Assembly: GCA_021792115.1 (NCBI GenBank)
Contig: JAJYVI010000008.1
Coordinates: 1 to 18,687 of the forward strand
Direction: 5' to 3'
DNA length: 18,687 nucleotides
From: Microcaldota archaeon
GTDB lineage: Archaea > Micrarchaeota > Micrarchaeia > Micrarchaeales > Micrarchaeaceae
Shown here: one piece after another, positions 1-6,677 of the stretch
Numbering within the stretch: the first letter of the stretch is position 1
Layout of the letters: every line of letters starts with the position of its first letter
Program-made: the position numbers and the translations under genes
Notes under the pieces: model-generated
The model's database searches: none
What the model was told of the DNA's origin: nothing
Seen by the model: the letters and a program-made list of their open reading frames with translations, nothing else

Positions 1-71
1 CTATAAAATTGATAGGATAAATAATCCAAAACATAAAATGTCAAATTGAATTGGAGCAAAGAATTAGTGTG

Positions 72-94
72 AACTTTGCCAAAGTGGCGAAGTT
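72..94 (+). terminator. Hairpin, possible terminator
   Basis: A 10-bp stem (AACTTTGCCA / TGGCGAAGTT, one G-U pair) closes a 3-base loop, followed by T-rich sequence at 97-113. The shape suits termination of a rightward transcript from a gene left of the window. Intrinsic hairpin terminators are not the rule in archaea, so it could also be a processing site or an edge of the adjacent repeat element. Confidence 0.35.
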
Positions 95-120
95 AAGTTT
101 TATCTATTTTTTATATAACT

Positions 121-300
121 ATGAAGCTGTTGAAAATTTAATTGTGCAGAAAATTTTGATTTTATATTTCTAATTATAATAAATTTTACAAGAGTGATCA
201 TGATGGCTTTTTAAAGTTACAAAATAATTTTAGCATGTATTTTTTAAGTTTATTATTCATTATATTTTATTGAAATTGTTTGAAAATTTAAGATTTTCAA
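121..300 (+). mobile_element. Short MITE/PATE-like element, left copy
   Basis: Non-coding repeat. Bases 121-185 are identical to 3820-3884 (65 bases), and about 221-300 match 3991-4071 closely. It opens with CTGTTGAAAATTTA (from 127). The right end carries a TTGAAAAT-TTAAG-ATTTTCAA hairpin (about 280-300) that is the inverse of the start, so the ends are both inverted repeats and palindromes. It is about 75 bases shorter than the right copy and lacks the last CAG. No ORF. It resembles miniature non-autonomous elements (MITE, or palindrome-associated elements related to IS200/IS605); the family is not identified. Confidence 0.65.
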
Positions 301-356
301 TTTGGAATCCTGTACTGTTTATAAATGGAGGAATGTTATATTTTAAAGTGAGATAA

Positions 357-1319
357 ATGCAAAAGTACAATGCTTTGTTTGCAGAGAAGAATAGTCAATT
401 AACATTGAAGTCTATATATTTCAAAATTGGCACAAACATGGCAAAAATTATCAGATCTGGAGTATGTGGAACAGATAAACATGTAATTATGGGACACATT
501 AAGGATGTAAAACTTCCTCGTGTTTTGGGTCATGAAAATGTAGGTGAGATTGATGGCAAACGCTATGTTTGGCCTGCAATAATACCTTGTGGAGTTTGTT
601 TGGCTTGTCGTGAAGGGAGGTATAATTTATGTGAAAATAATCAAGTTTTTGGACTTACCACTGAAGATATAAACATTGGTGGATGGGCAGAATATACTCC
701 AATTCCAAAAGGTACTGTTTTATATCAAGTACCTGATAGTATAGGGGATGATGAAGCTGTGTTAATAGAGACGGTTGCAAGTACAAAACCCTTGCATACT
801 ATAGATGTTAAAGGAAAAGATATCCTAATAATTGGTTCTGGAGCTATTGGCTTGGTTGGAGCAGTTCATGCCAAAGTTAAAGGTGCTTCAAAGATAACAA
901 TGGTAGGTCATAAAGAGCAAGCCAAAGTATTAGGTAAAATAATCGATTCATTCTATGAAAAAAATACCCCTATAGAGATAGTTGGAAGTCAATATGATAT
1001 TGTATATGATGCTGGGGGAGATCCAGTATCATGCGATTACTCAATAAATGCAGTAAAACCGTTTGGTACTGTACTTGAAAGTGCTTGTATGCCACACTCC
1101 TTTAATGTAGATTTAAATACTTTAATATCAAAAGAAGCAAAATTACACACACAATATGGATATATACCTGATGATTTTAAATGGGCAATTGAATTGGTAG
1201 AACAGAACCTTACAGATTTTAAAAAGGTCATCACGCATAAATTCCATTTAAGTGAATATAATAAAGCATTAGAAACTATTCTAAATAAGAGATACGGTAA
1301 AATTATGTTCTTACCATAA
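357..1319 (+). CDS. Zinc-dependent medium-chain (alcohol-type) dehydrogenase
   Basis: Oxidoreductase of the medium-chain dehydrogenase/reductase superfamily, 320 residues, slightly shorter than the usual 340-350. Catalytic zinc ligands are visible as C37 (GVCGTD), H59-E60 (LGHEN) and probably E138 (LIETVAS). The structural zinc lobe has C78, C81, C84 and C92 in the classic CGxCxxCxxGxxxxC order. The Rossmann motif GSGAIG is at 160-165. After the second Rossmann strand the sequence reads MVGHKEQ without the usual acidic residue, which hints at NADP(H), but this is inference. The start is supported by a normal family N-terminus and GTGAG at 348-352. The substrate cannot be told. It converges on a TrpRS-like gene 65 bases downstream; T-rich sequence after the stop (1320-1337) probably ends transcription. 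It is the only rightward gene inside the repeat-bracketed cassette. Confidence 0.9.
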   Translation: MQKYNALFAEKNSQLTLKSIYFKIGTNMAKIIRSGVCGTDKHVIMGHIKDVKLPRVLGHENVGEIDGKRYVWPAIIPCGVCLACREGRYNLCENNQVFGLTTEDINIGGWAEYTPIPKGTVLYQVPDSIGDDEAVLIETVASTKPLHTIDVKGKDILIIGSGAIGLVGAVHAKVKGASKITMVGHKEQAKVLGKIIDSFYEKNTPIEIVGSQYDIVYDAGGDPVSCDYSINAVKPFGTVLESACMPHSFNVDLNTLISKEAKLHTQYGYIPDDFKWAIELVEQNLTDFKKVITHKFHLSEYNKALETILNKRYGKIMFLP

Positions 1320-1384
1320 ATTTTTTCTTGCTTTTTGCTTATAAAGAGACATATCTTAATTTATAAAGATTGATAACTTTGCTT

Positions 1385-2392
1385 CTACTTAAATAATTTA
1401 TCTACAATGCGGGCTGATTCCTGTTTTGCAATTTTATATTTCATGTTATGTTTATCTAATAATTCCTTTACAAGTTTTCCTGCAAGCTTCGATTCTAGTT
1501 TATTATTAATATCTATAGAATCATCTGAAAACCACTTCACTAAATTAATATATAACTGCTTATTACCATTTTCTACTGCTAATCTTACTTTCTCTGCTGC
1601 AATATTTGGATTTTCTGACAATTGTATATTATTTTTACATATACTCTTACTCATTTTTGACTCAATCAATCCTGGAATTAGATCAGTATATGTAACAGAT
1701 GGAAAATTACTAATCTTTAACTTTTTAGCTAAATTTCTTACTAATTTCATATGACCTATCTCATCTATACCTAATGTCACTAATACACTGCGGTATCCAT
1801 AATCAAGCGGCAGTAATATATCTGAAGACATCAGTAAGGCAGATAATGTATAGGGTAAACCAATATTTTTCCAATAAATAGATTCAAGTTCTGATTTAGT
1901 TAATTGATTTACAAGCATATATGTTTTTTTAAGAGTATCAATATTGTTGCTTTGTAAATATATTTTAGATTTTTTAAGATTAATTCCTGAGGCCGCAAGG
2001 TGTGTCAACAAATCTAATGTACTATTTTTTATTATATTTTGTTTGGTATGGCGGACATAGAGGGCTTCTAAATCAGCTATAGGGATATATAGTTTAGCAT
2101 TATACTTTTTTTGATAATATGCCATTTGCTTAAATATACATAAAGTTCCAATATGTGGATTCCCGCTTGGAGTAAAACCACTAACCAATGCTGCTTTCCC
2201 TTTTTTTACATTATTAAACCATTCACCAAAAAACTCGCTACCTATAATTAAGTTGTTATTAATAAAATTTTCAGGTTCCATATCAGAGCTGAAATTGAAT
2301 TTGTTTAATCTGAACTGTTTTCTCAATTTTGTATAATCCGGTATCCACTTCCCCTTCACTTCCCACACATTAAATTCCATATGTGTTACCAT
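1385..2392 (-). CDS. Divergent tryptophanyl-tRNA synthetase-like protein
   Basis: Class I aminoacyl-tRNA synthetase fold, 335 residues. The first signature is PSGNPHIGTL (HIGT at 80-83, in place of HIGH) and the second is a perfect KMSKS at 246-250. Between them, LVTLGIDEIGHMKLVRNLA aligns with LVPIGLDEDTHLRASRDVA of the full TrpRS encoded immediately upstream on the same strand, so the two are paralogues. Beyond KMSKS it has only about 85 residues and lacks the SGG...EEHRRLGG...DVD block of canonical archaeal/eukaryal TrpRS, so the tRNA anticodon-binding part is reduced or replaced. It could be a second TrpRS (for example inhibitor-resistant), a synthetase-like amino-acid-activating enzyme, or a TyrRS/TrpRS relative of other specificity. 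ATG at 2392 is followed by an in-frame ATG at 2380; either may be used. Confidence 0.8.
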   Translation of the reverse strand: MVTHMEFNVWEVKGKWIPDYTKLRKQFRLNKFNFSSDMEPENFINNNLIIGSEFFGEWFNNVKKGKAALVSGFTPSGNPHIGTLCIFKQMAYYQKKYNAKLYIPIADLEALYVRHTKQNIIKNSTLDLLTHLAASGINLKKSKIYLQSNNIDTLKKTYMLVNQLTKSELESIYWKNIGLPYTLSALLMSSDILLPLDYGYRSVLVTLGIDEIGHMKLVRNLAKKLKISNFPSVTYTDLIPGLIESKMSKSICKNNIQLSENPNIAAEKVRLAVENGNKQLYINLVKWFSDDSIDINNKLESKLAGKLVKELLDKHNMKYKIAKQESARIVDKLFK

Positions 2393-2459
2393 TTTATCAA
2401 TCTATTACTTTTATTTAAGATATTAAACTTTACTAGATAACTCAATTATTGTGGCATTC

Positions 2460-2480
2460 CCCACTCATAAATGATGTGGG
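2460..2480 (-). promoter_or_regulatory. Hairpin in leader of the TrpRS-like gene
   Basis: CCCAC...GTGGG with TCAT/ATGA inside gives a roughly 9-bp stem with one bulged base. The bases GTGG of this stem (2461-2464 on the minus strand) can alternatively pair with CCAC at 2451-2454, so two mutually exclusive hairpins are possible about 60-90 bases before the start codon. This may be a leader control element, or the 3' end of the upstream trpS transcript. Confidence 0.35.
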
Positions 2481-2495
2481 ATTTTACATTCTTTT

Positions 2496-2525
2496 TGTTA
2501 ATTTGATTAACATTAATAAAAAATA
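2496..2525 (-). promoter_or_regulatory. Putative TATA box with operator-like palindrome
   Basis: A perfect 7-bp inverted repeat with a 3-base spacer, TGTTAAT-TTG-ATTAACA (2496-2512), lies directly downstream, on the minus strand, of a TATA-like run TTTTTTATTAAT (about 2513-2525). It would sit between the TATA box and the predicted start of transcription, a common site for archaeal repressors. It suggests that the TrpRS-like gene has its own, regulated promoter. Confidence 0.35.
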
Positions 2526-2564
2526 CTTCATTCAGTGCATTACAAGCAATATATATTCTTAGTA

Positions 2565-3764
2565 TTATTCTTTTTTAGTTTCTTCTGACATCACACCAGA
2601 CTTCTCTATCATCAATTCTACATCGACGCCGTCATTCTTCATTATTGAGCTTGCCATTTCCTTGATGGTTATATGTTCTAATTTTTCTTTCATAGGTTCG
2701 ATTTTTTTAAGTAACTCATCATAGAGTATTTTTTTCATTTCACCACTAAGTATCTTACCGTGCTTATAATCATCATAGAGTTGTTGGGCTTCTCTAATAT
2801 TTTTAAATACATACTTGAGATATAAATAAGATATATCAACATCAGGTACACCACCCAGTCTTCTATGTTCCTCAATCGTTGCCTTACCACCACTAAAAGT
2901 CTGCGATACTTTCTTCTTTACTTCGTTCAGGGTATCCTTAAATATATAAATTGCATTTCCTTTCGACTTTGACATTTTTCTTCCATCTATTCCAGGTAAG
3001 AAGCATCCATGAAGAACACTTGCTTTTTCATATCCAAACTTTTCAGCAACATCTCTAGAGGCACGAAGATGAGTATCCTCATCTAATCCTATCGGAACTA
3101 AAACATTTTTTATACCTAGCGTCTGAGGGAATATAACATGTGCAGATTGAATTGAAGGATAAAATGTTAAACCTATATTATCTGAATCTTTATAATCATA
3201 AATTGCCCTTATTGTAGTAATATTTATCCCTCTAGATATCTTTATTGCTAAATTGTAGATATTCGTATAAATCTGATCTATTATGAAATGTGTTTTTTTA
3301 GGCTCATATCCGTATGCCAATGCCTCTTTCACCAATCTGAATGAATTTTTTAATCCAATTTCTTGGTTATCTATTTTTCTAGCCACATAACTCTCATCGT
3401 CTGATATTGGGAAATACAAATCTATTCCATACTCATTTTGAAAAAATAAATTAATATCAAGCACTCCTATATGTCCTATGTGAAACTGGCCACTGGGATT
3501 AAGACCAGATACTATTGCACTCTTTTCATTATTTAATAATCTCTCATAAAATTTATCAAAATCTCTATGAGATGTAAGAAATCCATTATGGAAATACTTA
3601 TAATCCGGTTTTTTCTTGAGTTCTTCTATGCGTGAAGCACCAAAAGCAGTTATAAGCTTTTCTTTGTCATCATATAATCTTTTTAATTCGTTTTCAACCT
3701 GTTGCTTTGTTTCTTCATTGGTACTATGAACAATATTCCCCTCCTTTATTGTATTTTTTATCAT
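2565..3764 (-). CDS. trpS: Tryptophanyl-tRNA synthetase
   Basis: Charges tRNA-Trp with tryptophan using ATP, in the cytoplasm. 399 residues, usual for the archaeal/eukaryal type. An N-terminal LITAFGASRIEEL segment (37-49) and SHRDFDKF (65-72) match the eukaryal-type N-domain. The catalytic domain has PSGQFHIGH (HIGH at 95-98), SDDESYVAR (121-129), LVPIGLDEDTHLRASRDVA (222-240) and KMSKSKGN (KMSKS 263-267). FSGGKATIEEHRRLGG and PDVD follow, as in canonical TrpRS. ATG at 3764 is preceded by GGGATGAT, and a TATA-like run lies at about 3785-3803, giving a short leader. The right copy of the short repeat element begins only 56 bases upstream. Whether this is the cell's only TrpRS cannot be known from the window. 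Confidence 0.93.
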   Translation of the reverse strand: MIKNTIKEGNIVHSTNEETKQQVENELKRLYDDKEKLITAFGASRIEELKKKPDYKYFHNGFLTSHRDFDKFYERLLNNEKSAIVSGLNPSGQFHIGHIGVLDINLFFQNEYGIDLYFPISDDESYVARKIDNQEIGLKNSFRLVKEALAYGYEPKKTHFIIDQIYTNIYNLAIKISRGINITTIRAIYDYKDSDNIGLTFYPSIQSAHVIFPQTLGIKNVLVPIGLDEDTHLRASRDVAEKFGYEKASVLHGCFLPGIDGRKMSKSKGNAIYIFKDTLNEVKKKVSQTFSGGKATIEEHRRLGGVPDVDISYLYLKYVFKNIREAQQLYDDYKHGKILSGEMKKILYDELLKKIEPMKEKLEHITIKEMASSIMKNDGVDVELMIEKSGVMSEETKKE

Positions 3765-3819
3765 ATCATCCCATTTTAATTTTATATCATAATATATAAT
3801 TAGTATGTTGGAAATTTGA

Positions 3820-4074
3820 ATGAAGCTGTTGAAAATTTAATTGTGCAGAAAATTTTGATTTTATATTTCTAATTATAATAAATTAGATAAGAATGATCTT
3901 GATGATTATTTTGTAAATGCATATACATAAACATTAACTATTTTAAAAATATTTTTCAATGCAAAATGAAAAATAACAAATCTTTAGAATTATAAATGAT
4001 TTTAACATATATTTTTAAGTTTATTATTCATTATATTTTATTAAAATTGTTTGAAAATTTAAGATTTTCAACAG
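3820..4074 (+). mobile_element. Short MITE/PATE-like element, right copy
   Basis: Direct repeat of the element at 121-300. The inverted ends are clearest here: CTGTTGAAAATTTA at 3826-3839 and TAAGATTTTCAACAG (inverse CTGTTGAAAATCTTA) at 4060-4074. The right end also folds as TTGAAAAT-TTAAG-ATTTTCAA. About 75 bases absent from the left copy include another perfect 9-bp hairpin, TATTTTTCA/TGAAAAATA (3950-3958 and 3967-3975). No coding capacity and no obvious target-site duplication. Confidence 0.65.
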
Positions 4075-4164
4075 ACTCATAAACACAATAATTGTTAATG
4101 CTTAAATATTTTCTTTTACAAATATGAGATTAGTTGCATGTTACTATGCAGTTTTAGATTCTAT

Positions 4165-4182
4165 TTTATTTATATTTAATTA
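4165..4182 (+). promoter_or_regulatory. TATA box of the aIF5A operon
   Basis: The run TTTTATTTATATTTAAT is centred about 30 bases before the aIF5A ATG at 4205. Since archaeal TATA boxes sit about 26 bases before the start of transcription, the mRNA should be nearly leaderless. This agrees with the lack of a Shine-Dalgarno sequence. Confidence 0.5.
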
Positions 4183-4204
4183 GAGTTAATTTTCTGGTTT
4201 TACT

Positions 4205-4612
4205 ATGAGCGATGAAATTTCAAGGTTATCAATGAAAGAAATTCGAATCGGCAGATATATAATGGTAGACAATATCCCATGCAAAGTGGTAGAGATAGAA
4301 ACAAGTTCTCCTGGAAAGCATGGATCTGCAAAGATGCGTGTTACTGCAATTGGCATATTCGATGGCCAGAAGAAAACACTTCTTAAGCCTTCAAGCAGCG
4401 ATGTAGAAGTGCCTGTAATTTCAAAGCATAAGTCTCAGGTTGTATCTATAACTGATAAAACTGCTCAGCTTATGGATCTTGAAACCTACGAAGTGTACGA
4501 ATTAGCTATACCAGAAGAGCTACAAGGTAAAGTGAAGCAAGGAAATGAAGTAGAAGTAATTGAAGCGACAGGAAGGAAACTGATGTCGAAAATAATTGGT
4601 GAATCAAAATGA
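4205..4612 (+). CDS. eif5A: Translation initiation factor 5A (aIF5A)
   Basis: Ribosome-binding factor that relieves stalled peptide-bond formation; homologue of eukaryal eIF5A and bacterial EF-P. 135 residues, normal length. The modification loop SSPGKHGSAK puts the lysine that becomes hypusine at K38. An SH3-like N-domain (about 12-70) is followed by an OB-fold C-domain. No Shine-Dalgarno motif precedes the ATG, fitting a leaderless first gene. Its TGA overlaps the ATG of rps24e (ATGA at 4609-4612), so the two are translationally coupled. It heads an operon with two ribosomal proteins. Confidence 0.96.
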   Translation: MSDEISRLSMKEIRIGRYIMVDNIPCKVVEIETSSPGKHGSAKMRVTAIGIFDGQKKTLLKPSSSDVEVPVISKHKSQVVSITDKTAQLMDLETYEVYELAIPEELQGKVKQGNEVEVIEATGRKLMSKIIGESK

Positions 4613-4920
4613 ACATAAAAATAGTTTCAGAATTTGACAATAAGCTACTTGACAGAAAAGAGATAAAGTTTATTATTGAAAATACTAATTCACAGACCCC
4701 AAGAAAATTGGATGTGAAAGCAGAGCTTTGCAAAAAGGCAAGTCTTAACCCGGACAATACTGTTATAATACGCATAAATCAAGAATTTGGGTCGCAGAAT
4801 CTAGACTGCATTGCGCATTACTACAATTCAAAAGAGTCTATTGCAGAGTTTGAGCATGACTACATCCTTAACAAAAAGAATGCAAAGGAAAAGGCAGAGG
4901 TCAAGGAAGAAGCGAAATAA
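4609..4920 (+). CDS. rps24e: Small ribosomal subunit protein eS24
   Basis: Archaeal/eukaryal-specific protein of the 30S subunit. 103 residues. The opening NIKIVSEFDNKLLDRKEIKF and the PDNTVIIRINQEFGSQ segment are characteristic of the family. The C-terminus is a short lysine/glutamate-rich tail typical of rRNA-binding proteins. It starts inside the last codon of aIF5A and is followed 41 bases later by the eS27A-type zinc-ribbon gene, the common archaeal pairing. Confidence 0.94.
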   Translation: MNIKIVSEFDNKLLDRKEIKFIIENTNSQTPRKLDVKAELCKKASLNPDNTVIIRINQEFGSQNLDCIAHYYNSKESIAEFEHDYILNKKNAKEKAEVKEEAK

Positions 4921-4961
4921 TGCGCTATAAGTTCTTTTTCTATCTATGACAAGTGTTTTAT

Positions 4962-5132
4962 ATGGCTGAAAATAAGAAAGAAAAAAATGAAAAAAAGGAA
5001 AAAAAGCAGAAAGGAGAATATACAGAAGGGAAATTCTGCCCAAAATGCGGGTCTCGCATGGCTATCCATAGTGATAGATTTTCATGCGGAAAATGCGGAT
5101 ATACTGAATTCAAAAACAGTAATTCAAAGTAA
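4962..5132 (+). CDS. rps27ae: Small ribosomal subunit protein S27ae (zinc ribbon)
   Basis: A 56-residue protein read from ATG at 4962 to TAA at 5132. A lysine/glutamate-rich N-terminal stretch (2-18) is followed by a zinc ribbon CPKCG (C26, C29) and CGKCGY (C42, C45), with the family's GEYTEGKFCPKCG and FSCGKCGYTEF environment. It corresponds to the ribosomal part of eukaryal ubiquitin-S27a, without ubiquitin, as usual in archaea. It lies 41 bases after rps24e and 47 before the CPBP protease gene. A different frame is also open over 4987-5169 but gives no recognisable protein. The family match and gene order make this frame secure. Confidence 0.93.
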   Translation: MAENKKEKNEKKEKKQKGEYTEGKFCPKCGSRMAIHSDRFSCGKCGYTEFKNSNSK

Positions 5133-5179
5133 TAATATCCCGTCTGCAGGATTGATCAGATGCAGGTGATCTACTGAAT

Positions 5180-5896
5180 ATGTCAGATAAGCGTAAGCAT
5201 AAATTTTCATTTGATCAAGGCAAGCAGCATGTTAAAATCAATAAAAATAGTAGATTGTTATTCTATATAATCTCTGCATCCCTTGCGCTGTCTGTGGCAT
5301 CCCTTGCGCTGTTTATTTCTTTGTCAGGCTTTGCAATATCCCAGCTTTTTTTAGAATCATTCATAACATCCTATTCTACAATTGTATTCTCTCTCTTCTT
5401 TTCGCTTCTTGCTTTCTTTTATATAATGTATAGGACTAATAACATTGAATTTGCAGTCAAAAACCTGGGTCTAAGCAGGGAGATGATTACACCAAAGAAT
5501 ATATTGATAGGGCTTTCTCTCTTTGTTATAATGCTAATTGTTGAATTTGGAATCTCTGCCTTCTCGCAAGTGACTCACATAGCCCTTCCTACAAATGTAC
5601 AGCAGGTGCTCTCAGGGCTTCCAGTGTATTTTTTTGTTTTTACATTCCTAATTGCTCCAATAAACGAGGAGATATTCTTTAGAGGGTTTCTTGTTAATAG
5701 GATAGGGATTATCCCAAGCGCCCTTCTCTTTGCGCTCCTCCATTTTGGGTATGCGTCTATATCTGAATTTGTAGCAGCTCTTATTTTTGGACTCGTAGCA
5801 GGCTATGTATTCAAGAAAACAGGTTCTCTATATGCTACAATAACTGCGCATATCCTTCTAAATATGCTGACTATAGTGGCTTTATTCCTTATCTAA
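5180..5896 (+). CDS. CPBP-family intramembrane metalloprotease
   Basis: Membrane protein of the CPBP (Rce1/Abi-like) family, 238 residues. The three family motifs are intact: EExxxR as NEEIFFRGF (E163, E164, R168), FxxxH as FALLHFG (H188), and HxxxN as AHILLN (H224, N228). These form the glutamate/histidine active site of Rce1-type peptidases. About six to seven hydrophobic segments can be seen (about 26-55, 63-84, 107-130, 147-162, 175-190, 196-211, 216-238). The N-terminus (1-25) is basic and cytosolic by the positive-inside rule. It lies in the translation operon, 47 bases after rps27ae. The substrate is unknown; archaeal members are mostly uncharacterised. Confidence 0.88.
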   Translation: MSDKRKHKFSFDQGKQHVKINKNSRLLFYIISASLALSVASLALFISLSGFAISQLFLESFITSYSTIVFSLFFSLLAFFYIMYRTNNIEFAVKNLGLSREMITPKNILIGLSLFVIMLIVEFGISAFSQVTHIALPTNVQQVLSGLPVYFFVFTFLIAPINEEIFFRGFLVNRIGIIPSALLFALLHFGYASISEFVAALIFGLVAGYVFKKTGSLYATITAHILLNMLTIVALFLI

Positions 5897-5919
5897 TATT
5901 TTCTATTTCAATTGGTTAT

Positions 5920-6615
5920 ATGCAAAACATAAAAGTAGTTCTTGTTGAATCGAGGTACCAGATTAATCTTGGCTATATCGCAAGGGTGTCAAAGAACTTC
6001 GGGCTCAAAAGACTTTATCTCGTCAACCCTAAATGCAGGATTACAGGGGCCAATGCAATCAAGTATTCAAAGCATGCCAGAGAGCTTTTAGAGAATGCTA
6101 TAGTATACAACAGCCTTTCAGAGGCGACAAAAGGGTACTTTGTAATTGGAACTACTGGAATATGGACAAAATCTAGCGCTTCATTTTTCAATGTTACTGA
6201 TATAGATGCAGCTATGGAAACCCTGCGCAGATCTAAAATAAAAAACATCTGCCTGCTGATAGGCAGGGATAATACAGGTCTTACAAAAGATGAGCTTAAA
6301 AAATGTGATATGACTATTTTCATACCTACAAATTCCGAGTATCCTGTATTGAATATTTCCCATGCATTGGCTATACTTCTATACAGCCTTACAAAACTAA
6401 GTTTCAAAGACAAATATGCCTTTAATAATCTGTATGCAGGAAGAGCTCAGGCAGACAACACTGCACTTTTATTTGAAAAGTTTATAGCAGGAAACAAGCA
6501 TGTAAGGGATAAAAAAGCAATTGCAATGGTGTTCAAGCATATACTTAAAAGAGCCAATCCAACAAAAAATGAGCTGAAGGCCCTCAATATTGCATTTCAT
6601 ATTCCTGGCAAATAA
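5920..6615 (+). CDS. trmJ: TrmJ-like tRNA (Nm32) 2'-O-methyltransferase, SPOUT family
   Basis: Uses S-adenosylmethionine to methylate the ribose of nucleotide 32 in the tRNA anticodon loop (known for the family). 231 residues. SPOUT motif 1 is NLGYIARVSKNFG (N16 to G28), motif 2 is LIGRDNTGLTKDE (113-125) and motif 3 is IPTNSEYPVLNISHAL (135-150), the segments forming the trefoil knot. A helical C-terminal tail follows (about 165-231). It starts 23 bases after the CPBP gene, last in the translation operon, and converges on the leftward glycosyltransferase. Exact position specificity is inferred from family resemblance. Confidence 0.88.
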   Translation: MQNIKVVLVESRYQINLGYIARVSKNFGLKRLYLVNPKCRITGANAIKYSKHARELLENAIVYNSLSEATKGYFVIGTTGIWTKSSASFFNVTDIDAAMETLRRSKIKNICLLIGRDNTGLTKDELKKCDMTIFIPTNSEYPVLNISHALAILLYSLTKLSFKDKYAFNNLYAGRAQADNTALLFEKFIAGNKHVRDKKAIAMVFKHILKRANPTKNELKALNIAFHIPGK

Positions 6616-6677
6616 TATTGTATATTATAAAGCGCAAAATAAAAAATATGCAAGCGCGTCAAAAGTATATTACTTGA

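Larger units (their letters stand above)
1..356. other. Intergenic left edge, no gene seen
   Basis: No convincing ORF on either strand. The stretch holds a strong hairpin at 72-94 and a short repeat element at 121-300. A GGAGG stands at 327-331, but the nearest ATG (333) opens only a 7-codon leader ending TAA at 354-356, directly before the ATG of the dehydrogenase at 357. Any gene to the left lies outside the window. Confidence 0.6.
3765..4204. other. Intergenic region between trpS and aIF5A
   Basis: Divergent promoter region with no supported ORF. It contains the leftward trpS TATA (about 3785-3803), the right copy of the repeat element (3820-4074) and the rightward TATA box of the translation operon (about 4165-4182). 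Bases 4075-4160 show no recognised feature. Confidence 0.6.

Noticed and set aside
1339..1371. Two TTATAAAGA copies in the convergent gap
   Set aside because: Two 9-base AT-rich matches in a short AT-rich spacer are expected by chance.
4987..5169. Open frame over the S27ae gene
   Set aside because: It is a shifted reading of the zinc-ribbon gene; the 4962-5132 frame has all four cysteines and the expected operon position.
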